From positions 1,235,219 to 1,299,218 of the forward strand of contig NW_015971539.1 in assembly GCF_000182565.1 (NCBI RefSeq): DNA of 64,000 bases. The letters are read 5' to 3'. The notes beneath the pieces are model-generated. The model made no database searches and was not told where the DNA came from. It worked only from the letters and a program-made list of their open reading frames with translations. The stretch comes from Spizellomyces punctatus DAOM BR117 (taxonomy: Eukaryota; Chytridiomycota; Chytridiomycetes; Spizellomycetales; Spizellomycetaceae). This document shows, in pieces, positions 1 to 10,683 of this stretch. Each line of letters starts with the position of its first letter. Within the stretch, counting starts at the first letter, position 1. A program made the position numbers and the translations under genes.

Positions 1-1557
1 GGTGAAGCGCAGCTCCAATTGCTCGTAGTCGTTTGCAGTTGTGTGTGCGTGTATGTGTGTAATTAAGAGTATTGCAATGCTTCCGATAGTTTCGTATTGC
101 GTAGATTCTATAGGTAAAACATGTAAAGAAAGGTGAGCCGGAACTGATGCGACGCGTAGGGATTTTTGACAGCCGACACCATTCTTATAATCATGAAACG
201 GGTCCATAGCCTAATCTCATCATCCAATAACAAATCCCCCAAAATAGCGAGAGAGAAAGAATAGTAGGAGCTATTTCTTGTCTCCCTTCCAAGTTGCATA
301 GCTATTGCGCTCCATTTCCTGACGAGGCCCTCAAAGGGCGTGGCGTCCCTACGCCAAAATGCGGGCGTATCACAAAAACAGCTCCTACTCCACCCCTGCT
401 CCCCCCAACTGTCCAATATCTCTTTATCGTTTTGCATATCTAGGTATCAGGTATAGCATATACCTGGTTACCGCAGTTTATCCGGTCGTGTTGCGCAGTT
501 GAGGAACAAGCACAGAGAGAGACACGGAAAGAGTGTGCGGGCTCGAGACAGGCAATGCGAGAAACTGCGAGAGCAATATACACACCGAGCATGCCCGATT
601 CTTGTGCAAAACGCTACGAGTTGCCCTTTTTTATCCCTTCCAATTCCTCCATCCCGGCTTTTTGTAGTTGCCCAACAGATTACAGTACCGATAACCCAAA
701 CACTTTAGGCCCTTTTTTTGCGAATATCACACGAGCGACATTTGCATCACATATCACTCTCGTACGTCATACACAATGTACAAAAGGAGCGGAACTCCCC
801 TGGACGGTCCCTTTATTCCCCCCTCACCGGAGCGTGGCCACCGTGATTGCACACGACCAGCCGCACCAACCATTGCCAACAAAACCTACCTTTTACTCTT
901 GTTGTCCTCGTCCTCGTCGTCGTCGTGGTCGTCGTGATCGTTTCGTACGGAAGGCGCGTGTGGGGAAAAAAGTGTGAAATTCCTATTTAAACTGTTTCGC
1001 CCTCGTCAAGCGACGGGAAGCCAAACACGCGGATAAAATTACAAGCTTTTTGCTTTTGGGATGCAAATTGCATTTGAACCACTTTCACATATACAGATAT
1101 GGAGGGCATGGATTCAATTGGAATGTGGATTGTGAAATTTATGTTGCTTTTTTTATTTTTACTATTGCAATTTTTATTTTAGATACAACCTCGGTCAGGG
1201 ACTTGGGGGATGGTGTGACGCTGTCACCATGCTTGCCCTATTCACATGCTTATGTCCCCAACCGATTGTATTTTTACCCGTTGTGTTCCATCTTGATGGA
1301 CCCTTTTGCATTCGAGTGTGGCGATCGTGTTGGCGACGTACCAAGGGGTGTTGGCACCCGTGGCAAAGGGTGGAAGCCAATCAGATGCCTGGAGGGTGTG
1401 TGGGATGGATACTGATGTGGTGCATTCGAATGCAAAGAAGGAGGGGTCTACCATGGACTGCAGGGGTTTTGTGTGTTGCAGACTTGACACGGTGTCTCTC
1501 TAAAACCTCCGAATTTCCAATTGTTTGGCTACACGGACATGTGACAGAGCGTGTCCA
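1..1557. repeat. Exact copy of 37513-39069
   Basis: This stretch matches 37513-39069 base for base at a constant offset of 37512, and it stops at an N gap. It corresponds to the gene-free region upstream of the SFP1-like gene, and no credible gene is seen here. It carries a CGT-rich microsatellite near 908-940. Perfect identity plus the abutting gap suggests a contig end placed twice or a collapsed recent duplication. Confidence 0.95.
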
Positions 1558-1657
1558 NNNNNNNNNNNNNNNNNNNNNNNNNNNNNNNNNNNNNNNNNNN
1601 NNNNNNNNNNNNNNNNNNNNNNNNNNNNNNNNNNNNNNNNNNNNNNNNNNNNNNNNN
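1558..1657. other. Assembly gap of 100 N
   Basis: Exactly 100 N, the usual placeholder for a gap of unknown length. Reading frames that cross it are meaningless. Confidence 0.99.
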
Positions 1658-2233
1658 CATCATGTACTCTCTCACACCCGACCGACACCAACATGCCTCT
1701 TCCTGTCGCTTCAATACCTCTCTGCATTCGCATACGCACAGCCAAAACACTCTAGCAACGGGTCATCGCTGACCCCGTTGTTCCTCTTCACGTCGGCTCT
1801 ATCACTTGCCGATTCGTTCCTCAATGACTCGCCGCTAACATTGGCCCAATACGAACAAGCAAGCGGGTTGTCACGAATAAAAATTGCGAAAACCCGAACA
1901 ATGATCTGCGAAACACTGGAATGGAGGTTGGCCGTACCAGAGCAAGTCTTTGTCCGCTGGACAGCATTTTTAAAGACATTGATGAGAAGACCGCATGTGA
2001 TGCATCATAACAAGGTTACAAGACGGCGAGCGTCCTCTCCCGCCGTGTTGCGACAGGATCGGCCAATGAGCGGCAGAAAGGATGTGGAGCAGTGGGCGAG
2101 AGATTTTGTATATAAGGGAGTGATGCGTGCTGTTGGCAGCAGTGACCCTAGTGAGAACGCTAATATTATGGACAATTGTCACCAAGATGCGAATGATGTG
2201 GACACTGTTAGCAGTATAGCTGGCGTAATATAG
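1658..2233 (+). CDS. PCL/Pho80-type cyclin, 5' end missing
   Basis: The frame is open from the gap to a stop at 2233 (about 191 residues). The first 100 residues read like the fungal cyclin box of the PCL/Pho80 family: a PTPT segment, then SLQYL, a FLFTSALSLADSFLND helix, the ASGLS turn, and an LEWRL helix leading into FVRW. Such cyclins activate Pho85-like or CDK5-like kinases in nutrient and cell-cycle control. The C-terminal 90 residues are basic and low in complexity, with no clear domain. The start codon and N-terminus lie in or beyond the N gap, so length and splicing upstream are unknown. The family call is from recognition of motifs; the CDK partner is inference. Confidence 0.72.
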   Translation, partial: HHVLSHTRPTPTCLFLSLQYLSAFAYAQPKHSSNGSSLTPLFLFTSALSLADSFLNDSPLTLAQYEQASGLSRIKIAKTRTMICETLEWRLAVPEQVFVRWTAFLKTLMRRPHVMHHNKVTRRRASSPAVLRQDRPMSGRKDVEQWARDFVYKGVMRAVGSSDPSENANIMDNCHQDANDVDTVSSIAGVI

Positions 2234-2483
2234 TGTTTCCTAGTGTAGTAATAGTCTAGGTGGTTTGTACAAATGATGGGTACTGGGCGTTCGTAAATAT
2301 CTAATATACGCCGTCGAATACATGCCTGGGTGCATGTGAAGCATCAACTTGAACAGAAAGGACCAGAGGCACATTGTCTGACAGAGTTCGCATATAATGG
2401 AATGTGTTGATTCCGCATACGTGAAGATGAATAAAGAAATTGCATTAATCTACAAATGCCAGTGAACGTGCCTATGAAAATGC

Positions 2484-3746
2484 CTATGAGAGAGTCTCGA
2501 CTGCTGAAATCAGCGACTGATAATCAAATCCGGCTGGATTCTTATGGAACGTCTCCACCAAATCCTTCTTGGCTTGAGATCCCGTCACATAAAAGATTTG
2601 CATCTGGTATACCAAGTTTTGCGCTTCCTGCAAAGTGAGGATTTTGCGATCGGGATCGCCAAGCTCACCAACCATGAGGACAATGTCTTTCTCATCTGCG
2701 AGCTCGACGTAGTGTGTCAGGACGAGATGGGGTCGAGCATTTTCTCGGTGCGTCTTGTATTCTAAAGTGTCGGTCCCTTTAGTGCCCATGCGGCTCCACA
2801 GGCCAAAACGGTAAAGCATACCTAATAGAGGTGTAAAGTAGATTTGATGACCGGAAAACTGAAGAAGAAAGAACTCGTAACCTTCGTTACGTGGAAGGGG
2901 TAAAAGGAACTGAATAGACATGGATGAGCTGCTCAATTCAAATGATCTACAAATGATAGCGCCAATCATACCATCGGGAACTTCTTGGCTTGGTCAAGCA
3001 GGCTCTGGTAGAAGCTTGACGGCATAGCACCACTCAAGCATTGTCTTGACGAGTGATACTCGTTCCAAATGTTGGCAATCTGGTCTGACGACTCTTGCTT
3101 GAGGCGCTCCACATCCACAATCTTTTCCAAGCTCTGACGATATGAATCCAAGTCGATCAGCTACATGCTAAGACGGTCACGTATCCAAGGCCATTATACC
3201 TTGACATGCGAGGGTAATCCATCAGCGCGAGGAGCTAGCCCCTTGACCGATTTGCCCGTCTTCGTTTCATCTGGCTTGTCATCCTTATTCTCATTGGACG
3301 GTTCTGGAGGAGGTGCAGAGCGCTTTCGCTGGATAAGTTCGTCTACCGATTTAGCCCCTTCGCTTGAGTCTCGGTCAGAAAATGTTTCAAGGTTCTGGGT
3401 AGTCAATTCAAACCCCACACCTCTGAACCGCTTTCTTGAGCTTGTCCGCATACTTTTTGCGATACTCGTTCGCGACATCATCAGGACTCAATACAGCAGA
3501 TAGTAGTCCGTCCCATATCGATCTCAGTGCAGTCGGAGGAGCTTTCGTGGCAGGAGCATTGTGAAGGAGGTGGTGAAATTCTGGGAGGTAGATCATTCTG
3601 ATCAGTATACGAAAAGAGCACTATGTGATGGAATTTGTCGTACCAGGAGCGAGAGTAGCAAAAGGTCTCGCCAACGGTCGCCAAAGACCAAAGGACGAGC
3701 CCCCTGCATGTGTCGTTAACCGTAATGAATGCCTGCTGATGGACAT
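2484..3746 (-). CDS. ATP11: ATP11, F1-ATPase assembly chaperone (mitochondrial)
   Basis: Six exons on the minus strand: 3746-3644, 3580-3421, 3362-3200, 3160-2972, 2909-2822 and 2761-2484, giving 326 aa in a continuous frame. The N-terminus (MSISRHSLRLTTHAGG) is basic and hydroxylated, as in a mitochondrial presequence. The body carries the ATP11 hallmarks: a SLEKIVDVERLK segment, IWNEYHSSR, the FLLPLPRNEGYEFFLLQF core and the LTHYVELADEKDIVLM block. ATP11 binds free F1 beta subunits in the matrix and prevents aggregation during ATP synthase assembly. One intron is only 39 nt (3161-3199). Unspliced readthrough would replace the conserved core, so the exon joins are strongly supported. The gene shares a 324-bp divergent promoter with the kinase gene at 4071. 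Confidence 0.93.
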
Positions 3747-4070
3747 GTTTGAAAACTTCAAAATCCTAAAGTCAAATTCCGTCCGAAAGAACTCTAAAGT
3801 CATGTGACATGTCACCCCGCCCAAAAACCAAACCACGTTTTTCCTTTCCGTCTAGACCTTCCTTCTGCCACGGCCACTCCTTCTGTTTTTTAGACTCGAT
3901 GCTTTTGGTACTCTTTCATCCCCCCACGTCTTTCTCGCCTTTTGTTTTGGGTTTATTTTCCTACCTTTGTTTATTATTCTTTGTTTTCTCGGGGAATTGG
4001 GTTTGGAGCCCATAGTCGTGAAAGAGCAGTTTTTAACAATATATCACTGGAGACGGAGACACTGTAAAGG
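3747..4070. promoter_or_regulatory. Divergent intergenic region, ATP11 / S6K-like kinase
   Basis: 324 bp between two divergent start codons. It is pyrimidine-rich on the + strand before the kinase start. No clear TATA box or other named site was found. Confidence 0.5.
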
Positions 4071-5561
4071 ATGCCCGCGGGACGGACACCCAGGGAGAGC
4101 ATGAGTGCCACCGAGGATGAAGATGACGACCATGTCTTTGCATTTGACAAGGATGAAACATTCCGACGAAAAGGACCATGCAATGACTCGGCTTGTGAGG
4201 ACTTGAGTGGAATAGACTCTGATGGTATGTGTTCATTAGTGGGCTGTGCTGGCCAGGGCGAATTTTGGGCTGATGTATGGTCGTCTATAGCTTCTTCCAG
4301 TACGGTGCGGTGGCGACCGCCTGTCCCCAATGGTCAATCAAACCTAAACCCAGCCGTCCGCAAGAAGAGCACAACAATTGCCGAAACCCCAAGCAGTATA
4401 CTACCCTCTTCGCCCTCTGAGGAAGACACCGCATCAACTTTAGAACCGCGTCTCTCCTTTGCAGAACCTGCCGATGTCTCCCAAGTCGTTGATATTCACA
4501 ATTTCACAGCAATTACGTCTGCAGATACGCCCAACTCTGTTTATCGGCGGAAAGTAGGACTTTCTGACTTTGATGTTGTCAGTGTTATTGGAAAAGGGGC
4601 GTACGGAAAGGTGTTTTTGGTTCGCAAGAAAGGTGGCTTACATGCCACGCAAGGCAAGAGCGATCTCTACGCAATGAAAGTATTGCGAAAGGCTTCGATT
4701 GTTCTCCACGGTAAAGATGCGGAGCACACTCGGAATGAGCGAAATATTTTGGAAGAAGTTCAGCACCCCTTCATTGTCACACTTCACTACGCCTTCCAAA
4801 CTGAATTCAAGTTGTACCTGATTTTGAGTTATGCATCGGGAGGCGAACTCTTCACGTACTTGGCCCATGAAAAGATGTTTGCCGAAGATGTAGCGTGCTT
4901 TTACATTGCGGAGCTCTTACTTGCCATCGAGCATCTCCACGAACTCGGTATCATCTACCGAGACCTCAAACCCGAAAATGTTCTCCTCAACTCCACCGGC
5001 CACGTCCTGTTGACTGATTTCGGGCTCTCTAAAGTTGCGTTGGATGCGCGGACCGTATGCGGCACCATTGAGTTTATGGCACCCGAAGTATTGGACGAGC
5101 ACCGACAGGAGGGATACGACAAAGCCGTCGATTATTGGAGTCTGGGCGTGATGTTGTATGATATGTTGACGGGATCTGTGCCATGGAAGGGCAATCGCAA
5201 GCAAATCATGGACGGAATCTTAAAGAAGAAAGTAACCTGCCCGAAATACATGACTGCCCATGCACGCGATCTTTGCACGAAGCTCCTGCAAAAGAACCCT
5301 GGAAAGCGACTCGGAAGCGGTCCAAAAGGCCCTGCTCAGGCCAAAGAACACCTTTTCTTTCGCCGGAATAAACTAGACTGGCAAAAATTGGCTAAATTGG
5401 AAGTTGCTCCGCCACTTGTGCCCAAAATGTTGGATCCAGAGGATACCTCAAACTTCGATGAGTGCTTTACCAAGATGCCCGTAGCGGATTCGCCTTCTGA
5501 AGCTGCGTTTGATCATTTTGCAGGATTTAGTTATGTGGCCGAGAGTGCTTATCTCGGATAG
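4071..5561 (+). CDS. AGC-family Ser/Thr kinase, S6K-like
   Basis: 496-aa open frame. A 165-residue Ser/acidic N-terminus precedes a kinase domain with the glycine loop GKGAYGKV (about 174), the lysine in YAMKVL (about 203), YRDLKPEN, DFGLSK (about 316), the activation loop TVCGTIEFMAPE and a PWKGN region. The C-terminal extension has the AGC turn-motif region (NFDECFTKMPVADSP) and a hydrophobic motif FAGFSY near the end. This order and the FxGFSY type match ribosomal S6 kinases and their fungal relatives, which act downstream of TOR and PDK1. No PH or C2 domain is visible. Bases 4225-4290 (66 nt, GTATGT to TATAG with a CTGAT branch site) look like an in-frame intron, so the mature protein may have 474 aa. 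Confidence 0.9.
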   Translation: MPAGRTPRESMSATEDEDDDHVFAFDKDETFRRKGPCNDSACEDLSGIDSDGMCSLVGCAGQGEFWADVWSSIASSSTVRWRPPVPNGQSNLNPAVRKKSTTIAETPSSILPSSPSEEDTASTLEPRLSFAEPADVSQVVDIHNFTAITSADTPNSVYRRKVGLSDFDVVSVIGKGAYGKVFLVRKKGGLHATQGKSDLYAMKVLRKASIVLHGKDAEHTRNERNILEEVQHPFIVTLHYAFQTEFKLYLILSYASGGELFTYLAHEKMFAEDVACFYIAELLLAIEHLHELGIIYRDLKPENVLLNSTGHVLLTDFGLSKVALDARTVCGTIEFMAPEVLDEHRQEGYDKAVDYWSLGVMLYDMLTGSVPWKGNRKQIMDGILKKKVTCPKYMTAHARDLCTKLLQKNPGKRLGSGPKGPAQAKEHLFFRRNKLDWQKLAKLEVAPPLVPKMLDPEDTSNFDECFTKMPVADSPSEAAFDHFAGFSYVAESAYLG

Positions 5562-6552
5562 TTTGTTTTTGGTGGGCATTCGTTTTTGTTCAGTTGTAAA
5601 GGACTGCGAATACGCAGTGTACATAAGGTCGTAATCATAATATATTCTCGAATGGATCAATTTGGGACTGATTTTGAGGGGAAATTGGTGCATGGAAATA
5701 CCTGGAGGTGACCGCTCGAAAAGCTCAGCGGCCAGAATCGAAAACTCGCCATTCTTGGCATACCTTGTAAAGTTACGATTTGCCTCACCGAACTTTGTTA
5801 GGGAGGACAAAAGCCCAAAGAGTTAAAAGATCGTCACCGCCCGAATCCCTTACCAAGTTTTTAGGTTTCCCTGATACCTGGGCAATGTACTCCAAATTAT
5901 GCAAGCCCTCCGAAAGCCCAGTCGCCTGTGACCTTCTTTATTAGCATCTTTTCCCTGACAAACACACAGCCTATTGTTTCAAATCCCATCGTACAGATAT
6001 CAATGCTGTGCCTTTTCCCGCTTGACCAAGCATATCGACCAAGGGTTAAAATCTTTCAAGCACCTTCTTTAGAATCGGGCTCTTAACACTGCTACCAGAG
6101 TTAGGAAGCTGCTGGTTATGACTGCCATGTTTTGGATGGGTTTGCGTGAATTTGGGCTTTTCGTCTGTGTATTCCTCAGTTATGGTATTCCCCAGTTAGG
6201 TGTTTGTGAGGATTCCATCTACCGTCATATTCGACCCGCGGCTCACCATCTCATCATCTCGTGGAACATTGCAAACAAAGAGCAAGAATATAGATGGTTT
6301 GATTATTCGTAAACCAATGAGGGTTGGCAGCAAAGTTATATTTGATTTCCATTCAGCGGCACTATTCACATACAAAAACGTATACCAACAGTACAAACTT
6401 TGCAACATATAGTGTCCAGGAAGGTAAAACAAAACTAGCAAAAAAACATTGACACATCCCCTCGCTTTTTGGAGGGACGCAAAATGTGCTCATGCACAAC
6501 GCAACCATACCATGCACCAACCAACAAACTCGAGGGTCGCTACAATTCTTTT
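5562..6552. other. Intergenic region, kinase to F-box gene
   Basis: 991 bp lying between the two stop codons of convergent genes. It is AT-rich with only short unconvincing frames. No RNA gene or repeat was recognised. Confidence 0.6.
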
Positions 6553-8281
6553 TTAATTCCCAGTACCTCCACCGTTTGCATTCCCGTTTCCATTTGCATT
6601 TCCATTTCCATTGGTATTCCCATTGCCAGCAGTCAAAACTCTCTTTACAGCCCCCTCAACAGTCTCACCCTTATCCACAAAAAATAATTTCGCTAATCCA
6701 CTCCCAATTTTTGCACAACGTCCCAAATTCAGAGCTCGCAACTCCTTCCATCCCAGGCACACATTGACAACTTCCTCTGTTACCCATTCGCATCCCCGCA
6801 AATCAATACTCACAATCCGGGGACACACTTTGACGAGACGCTCGAGTGCCGTTGTCGGTGTGATTGGAATTCGGGTTAGGTATGGTTGAGGCGTGTATTG
6901 AACGGTGGACAGGTATTCATTTGTCTCCTTTATCAGCGTGTCGGGGAGGATAGGACAGTTGGAGAGAGACACGTGAAGGAGGTTTGGACAGTTTATAGCG
7001 AGGGATATTAAGGATGACGATTGTATTTGCAGTCGGGGAGACTTTTTTATGTCTTTTGCCGGGGTGCTGGGTATTGTGTCGGTTTGGTGAACCCGTAGGT
7101 GATGGAGGATATGGGGTGGAATTGGTGGATTATGTCCAGGTTGGAAGGCGAGGGTGGAGCCGGGATGGTGGAGATGATGTACAAGAGGGTGTTGATGCAC
7201 GGCGGTAGGAGGCTGGTTTAAATAGTTCCAGACAACCGTGTGGTGAGGTGGTGCGGCCGTAGGTGGCTCTGGTGGGACCGTCGTAATTCCTTGTCCATCA
7301 GCACTCCCCCCCACATGACTCTCCGCATACCCCCACTGGCTACCATTCACCAACATGGTAACTGGCGGTAAAATCGTCGACAGAATATCAGGTTCGTTAT
7401 CTTCAGAAACAATACTATATCCATCATCTTCTACGCCGATCTGGTTGTTGTTTCCAGCTTCCCCTGTCTGAACAATCAGCTCAATGGTGCTCGTAGCCGC
7501 CGAGGAATAAATTGGAACGACGCGAGACGACCGCGCATTGCTGTTACTGGAATTAGATTTTGTTTCTGGTGAGGATAAATCAATCATCTGGAAAAGCAGC
7601 AAGTGTCAACATCATATCGCGCATGAGTATACATACAACATAATTGGAAATATAGGGCACTACAGCCGATAGTTACATACCTGAACAAATGTTCCCAGCG
7701 GACGAGTATTCTGATGGCGAATCAACGTTTGAATAAATTGTGCCCAGTTGAAGGTGGACTTGAATTTGGGATATCTAATGCAGGAAGGAAACCATATTTA
7801 ACACCAGGTTAACATTCTGTTCATCTGCAAACAGGGAAAGTCCTTCCCAACTTGCCTGTATAATAAAGGCGTCGCGCAAATGTTGAATGCGCGACAAACA
7901 AGCGCAATTCGTGCCAGGGTGGACTGATCGTGAATGTCTGTGTCAAAAGTCAAAGAGCGTATGAGCCACCCTTCATAACCTACACCACCCCTTTCGCCCT
8001 CTACTTTTCTTGAACACATGCGGAAACTCACAATAAAAGACCATCGAAATCAGTTCATGTGGCAGAGCAGCCACAGGACTCTCAGCCATTCTCTTCAGCT
8101 TGGCCTGTGCAGACTCTCTTTCTCGGTCGCAAAGCTCCTTCAATAACGGTCTCTCGACGTGCACATGGCCCGGCACGGAATCAATCACTGTCACTTTCTG
8201 CTCGCAAACTGTCAGCATTTTCTTGCTTGGCGAGCAGGGGCGGATGACCTCTTCGGAGGGACGTTTTTTGGGTGTGTGCAT
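6553..8281 (-). CDS. F-box protein with leucine-rich-repeat-like C-terminus
   Basis: Four exons: 8281-8032, 7937-7856, 7774-7681 and 7587-6553, giving 486 aa. The F-box spans the first intron: ALPHELISMVFYY, then STLARIALVCRAFNICATPL and LLYR. A middle segment is rich in His, Pro and Ser. The C-terminal part holds LRR-like units of the F-box/AMN1 type (LISLAINCPNLLHVSLSNC, then IVSIDLRGCEWVTEEVV and LRALNLGRCAKI), ending in an Asn/Gly repeat tail. By family, it is a substrate receptor of an SCF ubiquitin ligase, with the substrate unknown. The second intron uses a GC donor (GCAAGT, 7855). An in-frame ATG further upstream at 8350 is possible; 8281 was preferred because the sequence before it looks less protein-like. 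Confidence 0.82.
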
Positions 8282-8751
8282 GTGATGTCTGAGTGGCCCA
8301 ATCTCCGTCGTTGGAGGCAAGTAGAAAAGTGTTGCAAAATGGGTTTTCAAGGTGACTTGTCCTCCACCGATCGTGGAGGTTGGTGAAGTGGTCTCTGCGC
8401 ACTTTCAACTTCCTTTGTAAATAGCAGCCTCTGAGCACGTGTACGGCCAAGGATGGCACAGTCATGGATACTATTGAAGGTCTTTTCTGCTCTTCCTTTT
8501 TGTTTTTATTTTTAAAGGCCTATAACGAAAGCCTACATGCTTCCATCAGAATACCCCACAGTTCAACTCTCCACATCGTTTAATCCCAAAAGACTTGCAG
8601 TTGTAAATAATTGTATTGGACATGACTCAGGACACCAGCTCAGAGCACATCAACGCTTCTCTATCCGATATAATACTCGTTTCTCGACGACAGGACAACA
8701 CACTAATATATACAAGAAATCACCAAAAGTAAGATGTGGGGTCCGTACATT
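8282..8751. promoter_or_regulatory. Region upstream of F-box gene
   Basis: 470 bp between the F-box start and the 3' end of the bZIP gene. It holds a CACGTG hexamer at 8436-8441 and a T-rich tract near 8500. No gene is seen. Confidence 0.45.
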
Positions 8752-9677
8752 TTACTTCATGCAAGGAAAACGTTCAAAAAGGTCTGGAGGAACCGTCCAA
8801 TCGGCGGGGTCCCACGGATTGCCGTGACAAACCGCTCGCCGCACTAATTCATCACACAAGGCAGCAAGATCAATGTGTCGACCGTATTTGAGGATTTTCT
8901 CGCGAAGAACGAAACAAGGCATAGTCTCGGCACAGTTTTCAACGGCTGCAGGTGGCTCTAAGGTGGTAGAGAAGGGGTTCTTTGCAGGAGGGCAGCAGCT
9001 TTTGATGGGAGGGCAAGGATCGGGTGTGGGGAGGTGAGATATATGGGCGGTAATGACCGAAGACTCCTCAGCATTGGGTGTTTTGGGATTATCGTCCCAT
9101 TCTGATTGAATCGCCGGAAGGAATGTATCCTCGCCTCCCTCTTGAAAGCTTTCGTCCTCTGTATCATCTTCAGTCTGTGTTACGTCCATTGGAACTGGAG
9201 AGTAAGTCTTTACATTTGCTGGCTCAGCAAATACTTTCTCTTGACGAATGACTGGGCGAGCCTGTAACTCCGCTAATGCCTTTGCCGCAATCATCACGGC
9301 GTCGTGCGAGTGAGCATCCGCCATCTCCTGCGCAACCTCAGGAAGCCACGAGCTAAAGGTAAGAGCCAGAAGCTGTTGTAGCTGCCGGTTCTCTTGACGC
9401 AATTGCGCCCGTTCCTGACCAAGAGACGAGACCTGAGAGCGGAGAGAACGTAATTCGTTCTGGAGCTCAAAGGCCTGCTGTGCGCGTCGCTCTACATGAA
9501 GGAAAGCATGAATTTCGCGCACATGGTGGAAACCAAACCGAAAAACACGCTACCTCGCAATGCCTTTTGAGCCTGCCTGTTCTTCTCTTTCCTATGCGCA
9601 ACCATGTCCGTTATGAAGGGATTCGGCTTGGCACCTGGCTTCTTGCGCATTGGCCCAACAGAGTCCATATTGGTCAT
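8752..9677 (-). CDS. Yap1/Pap1-type bZIP factor with cysteine-rich domains
   Basis: Two exons, 9677-9554 and 9491-8752, joined by a 62-nt intron that splits the basic region; 287 aa. The basic region reads AHRKEKNRQAQKALRERR, close to the Pap1 signature NxxAQxxFR with Leu for Phe. A leucine zipper follows (residues about 45-80). The C-terminus resembles the Yap1 c-CRD: a Cys followed 20 residues later by LCDELVRRAVC, so the last two Cys are 9 apart as in Yap1. A second cluster CPPIKSCC near the middle may be the n-CRD. Yap1/Pap1 factors accumulate in the nucleus when these cysteines are oxidised and then activate stress genes. Redox control here is inferred from the cysteine pattern. Confidence 0.86.
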
Positions 9678-9852
9678 TCGCAAAGACGAAGAGGCGACTG
9701 TCCGTCGTTGGCGCAAGAAGAAAAAAAAAACAAGCTCAAAGGAAGAGCGAGAGCAAAAAGGAACGAGACACCTCTCCCAACACACGTCGCCAAATTTCTT
9801 CAAGCAAGGGATTAGTGTATTGGTTAATACACCAATGTGGATTGAACCACTG

Positions 9853-10285
9853 GACTGGCGACAACCAGCCCGGAAAAGCTAACTAGCTAACGAACTCCTT
9901 ACAAGTAACAAACTACTACTAGGCCCAATTACACATGCAATACATTACGGTTGTTCTAACCGGGTAACTAGCGCCCACCACCACGAGAGAAATCCTACTC
10001 GCCCTTTGATTCCGAAATTCTTGGAGGATGTTTCAGATACCAAGGTAGATCAGAATTAGACTGGGAATATGCGCGTGGGAAAAATCATCAAGATATACCT
10101 GCGATCATAGCGATATAGTAGTAGCAGCATTTGCAAGGGGTTATGTTGTATTTGTCGGGCGGACGAGGTCCTCGGCACCAGAGCAGGATTCTCATGATGG
10201 ACTTGAGAGTTGAGTGCTGGCAGATGCTTGCGAGTCGAGGGTAAAGAAACAAGAGGGAAGAAGAAGAGGGGGGGTTTATATAGAA
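9853..10285 (-). repeat. Repeated small gene, copy 1
   Basis: This region is related over patches to 26755-27310. Shared blocks include the hairpin at 9855-9868, the blocks around 9870-9990, and the segment encoding WCRGPRPPD near 10160-10195. On the minus strand there is a TATA-like CTATATAAAC near 10280, an ATG at 10195 and a first exon to 10099 followed by a GTATAT donor, encoding MRILLWCRGPRPPDK and about 18 more residues. The second exon could not be placed with confidence. The product is unknown. Copy 1 also has a B-box-like GGTTCAATCC (minus, near 9845), so a tRNA-derived element is an alternative explanation for the tail. Confidence 0.5.
9855..9868. other. Hairpin CTGG-CGACAA-CCAG, copy 1
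   Basis: Four-bp stem with a six-base loop. The copy at 26757-26770 keeps the loop but swaps the stem arms to CCAG and CTGG, so two base pairs changed together. Confidence 0.5.
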
Positions 10286-10683
10286 AAAAGAGCAGATATA
10301 TTGAGTCATGCATGTATGCAGGTGGCAACTGCAGAATATTCCTCTCATAGATGGCCGCAAAGGGATAGTAATTGCCAATCATTCATTGCAGGTATTGGAC
10401 CCGTTTTTTGTTTATCTTCGTGAGGATGATGTCACAATAAATGTGGTTAATTCAACCTGGCTGCAATGCTTGCTGATGTGGGAGGGATTATGTTGCACTG
10501 AAGATGTTTGATTGGTTGAATTTGGCAAGCATATCACGTGTATTAGGTAATCACTCGGCGACGCTCGGCCTCTGGTTGCTAGGTTACTCACGTGATACCC
10601 TGTCGTGGCTGCTGTTGAAGGTCCTTCTCCGAGGTGGAAATTGGGCAATCGTTTTCCTCATCCATCACCCACATCCGCTAGCA
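10286..10683. promoter_or_regulatory. Region upstream of QCR6, with CACGTG sites
   Basis: 398 bp between the repeated gene and QCR6. It holds CACGTG at 10535-10540 and the octamer TCACGTGA at 10588-10595, about 90 to 150 bp before the QCR6 start. Such E-box-like sites bind Cbf1/USF-type bHLH proteins; the link here is inference. Confidence 0.5.

Noticed and set aside
1229-2233. 334-codon frame crossing the N gap
   Set aside because: Ns translate as unknown residues and hide stops; only the part after 1657 is supported.
6553-6640. Asn/Gly repeat as a separate microsatellite
   Set aside because: It is the coding C-terminus of the F-box protein and stays in frame.
9820-9850. Possible tRNA gene at the B-box-like GGTTCAATCC (minus)
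   Set aside because: No acceptor stem or anticodon arm could be built; kept only as a remark on the repeat.
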